Assembly: GCA_012841175.1 (NCBI GenBank)
Contig: DUVG01000256.1
Location: 1-9,268 of the forward strand
DNA from: Clostridium sp.
Lineage (GTDB): Bacteria > Bacillota > Clostridia > Acetivibrionales > Acetivibrionaceae
Length of the DNA: 9,268 nucleotides
Direction: 5' to 3'
The notes beneath the pieces were generated by a model. It was given only the letters and a program-made list of their open reading frames with translations, did not search any database and was not told the DNA's origin. This document shows, piece after piece, positions 5,623 to 9,268 of this stretch. The translations under genes and the position numbers were made by a program. Within the stretch, counting starts at the first letter, position 1; the number at the start of each line of letters is the position of its first letter.

Positions 5623-7290
5623 TTAATGTGTTGCAGGAATATTATCTTCTGGCAATTCAATTATTTCAGATGAATTAACCAAAGCATCAGATTGTTCATT
5701 TTCAACTGCTTTTGTTCCACGTTTTACAATGTGTTGATATGGATTATATCTGCTGCGATGCAAAAGCACTCTTTCTGTTTCAACCCCATTTATTTTAGTT
5801 ACCTTATAAGTATCATAAACATAACCAGGCTTACCACTTTGGATAACCACAGAAGTTCCCTGAGGCATATTAGGATCATCAATGTATTTAACAGGTGCAG
5901 GAGTAGAACTTATCTGCACATTTACAATTTCTATTTTTTTCTCAGGAATTTCATTGGTGCCCACAATTTCAAATTTAACACTATTATTTGTGGCATAGGC
6001 ATTTATCTTTACTGGCCAATTGGTATTGTTTTTAAATTGCAAGTCAAGTTCGTTATATGAAACAGCTGCATCTTGCCCATATGGAACATAACCTACTGTA
6101 AACATATGATTCATTCTATAAACTGTTTCTAATCCAGAAAAAATTACGGCGTTGTATAGAGTACTTGAAACTTGACAAATACCTCCTCCAACATCAGGTA
6201 CAATTTTTCCATTTGTATAGACATATGCAGATAAATAGCCTCTGCTACTAGTTCTAGGTCCTACAACGTCATTAAAGGAAAATACATCACCAGGTCCTAA
6301 CAATGTTCCATTAATTTTAGAAGAAGAAAGTCTGATATTAACGCCTCTATTAGCATTATTTTGTGTATCAGTTGTAAAATATGTGGTGTATGATGCAAGC
6401 ACATCCCTAAATAAGTAATCTCCTATATTTTCAGTTTTAATTTCAGGTTCAATAAAAGAAACAGGTAATTCTTTTTTTGTATCAAATTTATTTTTATTGT
6501 TTTCTATAATATTTTTAAGTTCAGATTTGTCAATTTCTATACCTCTAATATGAGGAACCACAACAACCTCATTGTTTTCAACGGATGCGCTGGCATTTTT
6601 TGATTGTCTGAGAACCTTATTATATATATCATCTATGTTAGCATCATCAGGCATAATTGTTTCTACAGGAATTTCAAAGGATTCATTTGAAACTGTTTTT
6701 ATACAGTTATAAATATGTTCAAAAACTTCATCTTTATTTAAAGCAGTGCCAGGCTTTCCAGTATAAAAATATACATTGTTCTCTTCTATAATAATATCAG
6801 GGTTTTGAACTTCAATAAGAGAATTTTTATAAAAATCCTCTATAGAGTCTTTAAGTTTTTTTTCATTGAAGGAAAATTCTAAATCAATTATAATTCCATT
6901 TTTACTAACATTTAAAATATCTTTTAATCGTTTAAATATGTTACCACTTCGGCCTATATCATAAGCCTTTTTTACAGCATTATCTATATCGTAGACAATG
7001 TGAAATTCAGATAAATTAAATTTTTTAGAAAAATCATTATTTGTCAAAGTTATTTCAACTTCATTAATTTTGTCTGTATAAATAGAGTTCAAAAGATCGT
7101 ATCCTTCAGAGTAAGTAATTTTTCCCATATTAATATCATTTACATATACGCCATTATATATTTTTTTATTAGATAAAATGGCAATGGCAAAAACTAGAGA
7201 CAAAATTAAGGAAACTGCTATAATGGACAATGGTATATAAATAAGAAGCTTGTTTTTGTCCTTTAATTTTTGAATTAATGGATTAATCAT
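5623..7290 (-). CDS. VanW family protein with G5 domain (YoaR-like)
   Basis: At 555 residues this has the classic YoaR-type layout. A short basic cytoplasmic tail and one membrane helix (about 14-40) lead to two divergent putative peptidoglycan-binding modules (about 45-290). A VanW domain follows at about 307-443, with GPGDVFSFN, VGPRTSSRGY, GGGICQVSSTLYNA and MNHMFTVGYVPYGQDAAV. A C-terminal G5 domain occupies about 451-526 (YDTYKVTKINGVETERVLLHRS as its core), then an acidic tail. It is probably an extracytoplasmic wall-associated protein. VanW domains occur near vancomycin-resistance genes but have no proven reaction, and no other van genes are here, so resistance should not be inferred. 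I chose ATG 7290 because GGGGTG (7301-7296) lies 5 bases upstream; an ATG at 7347 would add 19 hydrophobic residues but has a poor ribosome site. Confidence 0.92.
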   Translation of the reverse strand: MINPLIQKLKDKNKLLIYIPLSIIAVSLILSLVFAIAILSNKKIYNGVYVNDINMGKITYSEGYDLLNSIYTDKINEVEITLTNNDFSKKFNLSEFHIVYDIDNAVKKAYDIGRSGNIFKRLKDILNVSKNGIIIDLEFSFNEKKLKDSIEDFYKNSLIEVQNPDIIIEENNVYFYTGKPGTALNKDEVFEHIYNCIKTVSNESFEIPVETIMPDDANIDDIYNKVLRQSKNASASVENNEVVVVPHIRGIEIDKSELKNIIENNKNKFDTKKELPVSFIEPEIKTENIGDYLFRDVLASYTTYFTTDTQNNANRGVNIRLSSSKINGTLLGPGDVFSFNDVVGPRTSSRGYLSAYVYTNGKIVPDVGGGICQVSSTLYNAVIFSGLETVYRMNHMFTVGYVPYGQDAAVSYNELDLQFKNNTNWPVKINAYATNNSVKFEIVGTNEIPEKKIEIVNVQISSTPAPVKYIDDPNMPQGTSVVIQSGKPGYVYDTYKVTKINGVETERVLLHRSRYNPYQHIVKRGTKAVENEQSDALVNSSEIIELPEDNIPATH

Positions 7291-7395
7291 AAAAACACCC
7301 CAATTACAAAAAATGATTATTGCTATGAATTTAGTAGTAAATACCATATTGCTAAAAATCCTATTTTTTGATACTTAGTATAAAAAGAAACTATA

Positions 7396-7463
7396 CAAAG
7401 ACATTTACCCATTGATATTCTATAAGTATGATGGTAAATATGTGAGTATGAATCATGTCTTTG
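7396..7463. repeat. Imperfect inverted repeat / possible structured leader
   Basis: CAAAGACAT (7396-7404) pairs with ATGTCTTTG (7455-7463), and an inner TTACC (7405-7409) pairs with GGTAA (7433-7437), leaving a one-sided bulge of about 17 bases. The near-repeat TTTGATAC at 7460 overlaps its right end. It could be a bulged RNA hairpin in either leader or a protein-binding region. It matches no riboswitch I recognise. Confidence 0.4.
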
Positions 7464-7577
7464 ATACCTGTATAATCTATTATCTCAATTTTAAAGAAAA
7501 AAGACAATAGAATTTTCATTACAAATATATAAAATATCGTCATAAAATATAAAAAAATGACTACAAAATCAGAAAAA

Positions 7578-7593
7578 TTTCCTAAATAGGAAA
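7578..7593. promoter_or_regulatory. Candidate operator upstream of yfcE
   Basis: A perfect dyad, TTTCCTA-AA-TAGGAAA, lies directly upstream of where the -35 of the yfcE promoter would be. The 7-bp arms contain GC pairs in an otherwise AT-only stretch. This placement suits an activator site or a repressor site, but I cannot assign a regulator. Confidence 0.4.
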
Positions 7594-7612
7594 AATTTTA
7601 TTTAAATTAAAA

Positions 7613-7621
7613 TGTTATAAT
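7613..7621 (+). promoter_or_regulatory. Extended -10 of the yfcE promoter
   Basis: TG-T-TATAAT is a perfect -10 with the extended TG. The -35 position (TTTTAT region around 7596) is weak, as often seen with extended -10 promoters. Transcription would start near 7628, about 32 bases before the ATG. Confidence 0.6.
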
Positions 7622-7659
7622 TAATTTAGCAATTTGAAAAAAAGGAGAGTTATTATATC

Positions 7660-8139
7660 ATGAGCATATTTGTTTTTAGTGATTCCCATGGGATTACTGA
7701 TGGAATTATAAAAGTATTAAAAAAGGACAGGCATTGTGAATTGGTTATACATTTAGGGGATTTTGCTAAGGATATGGATGCAGTAAAAAGGAAATTTGAA
7801 AATTTGAACTATGAGGTAATAAGAGGAAATAATGATTGGGACAGAAATGTACCAATGGAAAAAATTATTGAGGTAAAGTGTAAAAAAATATTTATCACCC
7901 ATGGTCATTATTATGGAGTAAAAAGTGATTATCAAAGAATAATAAATAAAGGGAAGGTGCTAGGGGTAGATGCAGTATTTTTTGGACATACCCATGTTCC
8001 TGAAGAGATGTTTTGTGATGGAATGCTAGTTTTAAATCCTGGAAGCATAGGACGCCCAGTATATGGTAGAAATAAAACTTATTGTGTTGTTGATGTAAAA
8101 GATAATAAATTTTGGACTGAATTTAAATCGGTAAAGTAA
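7660..8139 (+). CDS. YfcE/MJ0936-type metallophosphoesterase
   Basis: This 159-residue cytoplasmic calcineurin-like phosphoesterase carries all metal-binding motifs in order: D8-x-H10 (FSDSHG), GD34 (HLGDF), GN57-N-D59 (RGNNDW), H81 within THGH, and G-H110-T-H112. NPGSIGRP near the C-terminus is typical of the YfcE/YsnB group. Members hydrolyse phosphodiesters with a bound pair of divalent metals (Mn/Ni/Fe type); the physiological substrate is generally unknown. The length is normal for the family. AGGAGAG at 7643-7649 is 10 bases before the ATG, slightly long. In many Firmicutes this gene follows rph and the XTP/dITP pyrophosphatase gene, whereas here it stands alone with its own promoter and an upstream dyad. 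No terminator is obvious after it, so some read-through to the DUF2508 gene is possible. Confidence 0.93.
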   Translation: MSIFVFSDSHGITDGIIKVLKKDRHCELVIHLGDFAKDMDAVKRKFENLNYEVIRGNNDWDRNVPMEKIIEVKCKKIFITHGHYYGVKSDYQRIINKGKVLGVDAVFFGHTHVPEEMFCDGMLVLNPGSIGRPVYGRNKTYCVVDVKDNKFWTEFKSVK

Positions 8140-8178
8140 GAGATTTTAAATAAAATTTATAAATAAGTATGGAAAGTT

Positions 8179-8257
8179 ATGTATAGACCCTATAAATTTT
8201 GATTATACTTGTATTAATGAAGAATGTGAACAGTTTTTAAAAGATAGAATAAAATAA
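8179..8257 (+). pseudogene. Possible frameshifted mini-ORF with two or three Cys
   Basis: An ATG at 8179 opens MYRPYKF and then hits TGA at 8200. The next frame continues without a stop as DYTCINEECEQFLKDRIK to TAA at 8255-8257. Removing one T from TTTT at 8197-8200 would join these into a 25-residue peptide with C-x4-C, like a tiny metal-binding knuckle. GGAAAG precedes the ATG closely. It may be a decayed gene remnant, a real frameshift, a sequencing error, or chance in AT-rich DNA. Confidence 0.25.
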
Positions 8258-8293
8258 TATAAAGGGATTATTTAATAATATAAGGTGATTTAT

Positions 8294-8602
8294 ATGGGTT
8301 TAAATACAGAAAACAACCAAAATATAAAAGTTGAAAAATACAGTCCTATTACAAAAATTTTTAGCAAATTATTACCAAAAGCAGAAAGTGATATTGCTTG
8401 TGATAATGATGTTTTAGACAAAAAAGAACTAATAGAATGTATAAATAGAGCTCGTAATGATTGGATAAATGCAAATAGAGAATTTGAATATGCACAAAAT
8501 GATGAAATAATTGATTACTATACTTATAAAATAAAAGCCTGTCAAGTAAGATATGAATATTTTTTAAAACTAGCAAAAAGAAAAGGAATAACATATAAAT
8601 AA
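8294..8602 (+). CDS. DUF2508 family protein (YaaL-like)
   Basis: The C-terminal half carries the DUF2508 pattern: KKELIECINRARNDWINANREF, then DEIIDYYTYKIKACQVRYEYFLKLAKRKG, two amphipathic helices with the conserved DW and the IDYYxYKIKA block. The N-terminal about 40 residues are polar and variable. At 102 residues it is slightly longer than Bacillus YaaL. Its function is unknown; relatives lie between recR and bofA. A GTG at 8285 is in frame, but it belongs to the ribosome site AAGGTGAT (8283-8290), so the ATG at 8294 is the better start. It precedes bofA by 121 bases on the same strand, the conserved pairing for this family. recR, its usual upstream neighbour, is absent here. Confidence 0.85.
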   Translation: MGLNTENNQNIKVEKYSPITKIFSKLLPKAESDIACDNDVLDKKELIECINRARNDWINANREFEYAQNDEIIDYYTYKIKACQVRYEYFLKLAKRKGITYK

Positions 8603-8635
8603 AGAATATTTGTAATAAATCCTAAAACAAGCTTA

Positions 8636-8650
8636 TATACTTATAGTATA
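8636..8650. repeat. Small dyad upstream of bofA
   Basis: TATACT-TAT-AGTATA is a perfect 6-3-6 inverted repeat about 75 bases before the bofA start. It could be an operator or a pair of opposed -10-like boxes. Similar half-sites occur at 7371-7382 and 9078-9101. Confidence 0.3.
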
Positions 8651-8723
8651 CAGGAATGATAAAAATTTTAAATTATAAAAAATAATTTAAAGAAAAATAG
8701 TATAGCTTTAAGTGGGGATTAAA

Positions 8724-8996
8724 ATGTATGTAGAATATAGTACAATGTTTGCTTATTTAATAGGAATAATAATTTTGTTTTTTTTAGGGAAATTTTTTGC
8801 TGTCCCTATGAAAATAGCTGTAAAACTTATATTTAATTCTATACTTGGTGGAGTAGTAATTTTTATTATAAACTTTATAGGTAATTTTATAAATTTTAGC
8901 ATAGCATTAAATTTTATTACTGCATTTATTATTGGAGCACTTGGAATACCAGGTGTTTTATTGATTATAGTTCTAAAAAACATTTTCAATGTATAA
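8724..8996 (+). CDS. bofA: BofA-like pro-sigma-K processing inhibitor family protein
   Basis: BofA in Bacillus is a mother-cell membrane protein that, with SpoIVFA, holds the SpoIVFB protease inactive and so delays pro-sigma-K cleavage. This 90-residue protein is almost wholly hydrophobic with membrane segments at about 6-24, 33-55 and 60-87. It shows the family's landmarks KLIFNSILGG and GALGIPGVLLIIVL, and its length is close to the usual 87 or so. I chose the ATG at 8724 because GGGGAT sits 6 bases upstream; a GTG at 8712 would add four residues but overlaps that site. It follows the DUF2508 gene, as expected for bofA. No SpoIVFA/FB genes are in the window, and many clostridia lack them, so the role here may differ from Bacillus. 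Confidence 0.87.
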   Translation: MYVEYSTMFAYLIGIIILFFLGKFFAVPMKIAVKLIFNSILGGVVIFIINFIGNFINFSIALNFITAFIIGALGIPGVLLIIVLKNIFNV

Positions 8997-9057
8997 TTCA
9001 ATACACCTTTAGGAAATAATCTTATAATATTCCAGTTAATTTACTTGAATAGATTCC

Positions 9058-9086
9058 TTGACAAAAAATTGACAGCCATTTATACT
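9058..9086 (+). promoter_or_regulatory. Strong promoter of the oxidoreductase gene
   Basis: TTGACA (9058-9063), exactly 17 bases, then TATACT (9081-9086) is a near-consensus sigma-A promoter. A second TTGACA at 9069-9074 lies exactly 11 bases downstream. Its spacing to the next -10-like hexamer (TATAAA, 20 bases) is poor, so the first is the likely -35. Transcription should start near 9093, giving a leader of about 79 bases. Confidence 0.8.
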
Positions 9087-9101
9087 TTAATCAGTATAAA
9101 T
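9078..9101. promoter_or_regulatory. Operator-like dyad over the -10 box
   Basis: ATTTATACT-6-AGTATAAAT is a perfect 9-6-9 inverted repeat that covers the -10 and the start point of the preceding promoter, the usual position of a repressor site. TACTTTAAT within it recurs at 9107-9115. The regulator is unknown. Confidence 0.55.
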
Positions 9102-9120
9102 AAATTTACTTTAATTAAAA

Positions 9121-9145
9121 AATAAGCTGATTTGATCAGCTTATT
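9121..9145 (+). promoter_or_regulatory. Leader hairpin before the oxidoreductase ribosome site
   Basis: AATAAGCTGAT and ATCAGCTTATT form a perfect 11-bp stem with a TTG loop, followed by ATTATATAATG. It lies in the 5' leader, 11 bases before AGGAGG (9157-9162). The T-tract is interrupted, so it is either a weak attenuator-type terminator or an mRNA-stabilising 5' hairpin. Confidence 0.55.
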
Positions 9146-9171
9146 ATTATATAATGAGGAGGTTTACCGCT

Positions 9172-9268
9172 ATGGGAAAGGTTGTTGAAATTAGATGGCA
9201 CGGACGTGGGGGACAAGGTGCTAAAACTGCATCATTGCTCCTTGCAGATGCTGCATTCAATACCGGGA
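9172..9268 (+). CDS. 2-oxoacid (pyruvate):ferredoxin oxidoreductase gamma subunit, 3' end outside the window
   Basis: Only 32 codons are visible, but the N-terminus VVEIRWHGRGGQGAKTAS followed by LLLADAAFNTG is diagnostic of the gamma subunit/domain of multi-subunit 2-oxoacid:acceptor oxidoreductases (PorG/PorC type). GRGGQGAKTA is the conserved glycine-rich segment. Such enzymes oxidise pyruvate or another 2-oxoacid with CoA to the acyl-CoA and CO2, reducing ferredoxin; the gamma subunit forms part of the cytoplasmic complex with delta, alpha and beta subunits. Pyruvate is the likeliest substrate, but 2-oxoglutarate or branched 2-oxoacids cannot be excluded from this fragment. AGGAGG (9157-9162) is 9 bases before the ATG. 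An in-frame ATG at 9154 overlaps the ribosome site and is unlikely to be used. The delta, alpha and beta genes would be expected to the right. Confidence 0.85.
   Translation, partial: MGKVVEIRWHGRGGQGAKTASLLLADAAFNTG

Larger units (their letters stand above)
7291..7659. other. 369-base intergenic region between divergent vanW-like and yfcE genes
   Basis: No convincing gene lies here. It must hold the leaders of both divergent genes. Visible structure: a near-repeat TTTGATAC(T/C)T(A)GTATAA at 7367-7383 and 7460-7475; a long-range inverted repeat CAAAGACAT/ATGTCTTTG (7396-7404 with 7455-7463) with an inner TTACC/GGTAA; a perfect dyad at 7578-7593; and an extended -10 at 7613-7621 for yfcE. I found no good promoter for the vanW-like gene. 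A TATACT (7382-7377, read on -) lacks a matching -35. Confidence 0.6.

Noticed and set aside
5692..6060. 122-codon open frame on the + strand
   Set aside because: It is antisense to the VanW/G5 region, which has clear domain motifs, and its composition is rich in Ile/Phe/Asn without structure or start signals.
5623..7290. Vancomycin resistance function from the VanW domain
   Set aside because: VanW-domain proteins are common in clostridia without resistance, and no vanA/B/H/X/R/S-like gene is in the window.
7291..7659. A non-coding RNA gene (SRP or 6S type) or known riboswitch in the long spacer
   Set aside because: The region is almost devoid of G and C, has no tetraloop-capped conserved stem and matches no riboswitch core I know. 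Only the modest inverted repeats are reported.
8753..9001. 82-codon open frame on the - strand
   Set aside because: It is antisense to bofA. The + strand product matches the BofA family; the antisense product does not match anything and lacks a ribosome site.
9011..9032. Hairpin after bofA as a terminator
   Set aside because: GGAAATA and TATTCC give only a short interrupted AT-rich stem with no T-run, which is not enough to call.
1..9268. Mobile element, prophage, CRISPR array, toxin-antitoxin or defence cassette
   Set aside because: No transposase, integrase, terminal repeats, spaced repeat array or recognisable toxin/effector protein is seen. Genes have uniform AT-rich composition and core-like identities.

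Overview
The window reads as chromosomal DNA of a low-GC, spore-forming clostridium (Clostridium sensu stricto type). The support is very AT-rich spacers, AGGAGG-type ribosome sites, a bofA homologue (sporulation), an anaerobic 2-oxoacid:ferredoxin oxidoreductase gene at the right edge, and a DUF4446 gene next to serS with tRNA-Ser genes. From general knowledge of clostridial gene order, that last grouping lies near the chromosome origin, downstream of parA/parB. I cannot name a species.

Layout. Left block, + strand (1-2970): the 3' part of a DUF4446 gene, a membrane-anchored coiled-coil/TPR protein, seryl-tRNA synthetase (serS), then two tRNA-Ser genes (UGA and GCU) with their own promoter and a strong hairpin terminator. 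Middle block, - strand (3040-4860): phosphatidylserine synthase (pssA) as a separate unit, and an apparent two-gene operon of an exported SLH-domain protein followed by an unrecognised membrane protein, closed by a terminator. A divergent region at 4861-5048 separates this from a YflT-like glycine-zipper stress protein (+). That gene converges on a VanW/G5 cell-wall-type protein (-), and the two share a bidirectional terminator at 5544-5591. Right block, + strand (7660-9268): a YfcE-type metallophosphoesterase, a possible broken mini-ORF, a DUF2508 (YaaL-like) gene, bofA, and the first 32 codons of a 2-oxoacid:ferredoxin oxidoreductase gamma subunit. The last gene sits behind a strong promoter with an operator-like dyad and a leader hairpin.

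Most of the window is core or housekeeping content: translation (serS plus its tRNAs), lipid synthesis (pssA), cell envelope (SLH, VanW) and sporulation (DUF2508-bofA). I see no mobile element, CRISPR array, toxin-antitoxin pair or defence system, and no convincing undescribed multi-gene system. The points most worth a second look are the promoter/operator/leader of the oxidoreductase gene (9058-9145), the repeat-rich 369-base spacer between the vanW-like gene and yfcE, the SLH/membrane-protein pair with its His-rich linker, the TPR protein inside the serS locus, and a Cys-containing mini-ORF apparently broken by one base at 8197-8200. Three start sites are revised to codons with better ribosome sites (7290, 8294 and 8724), and the first gene is judged to continue off the left edge.
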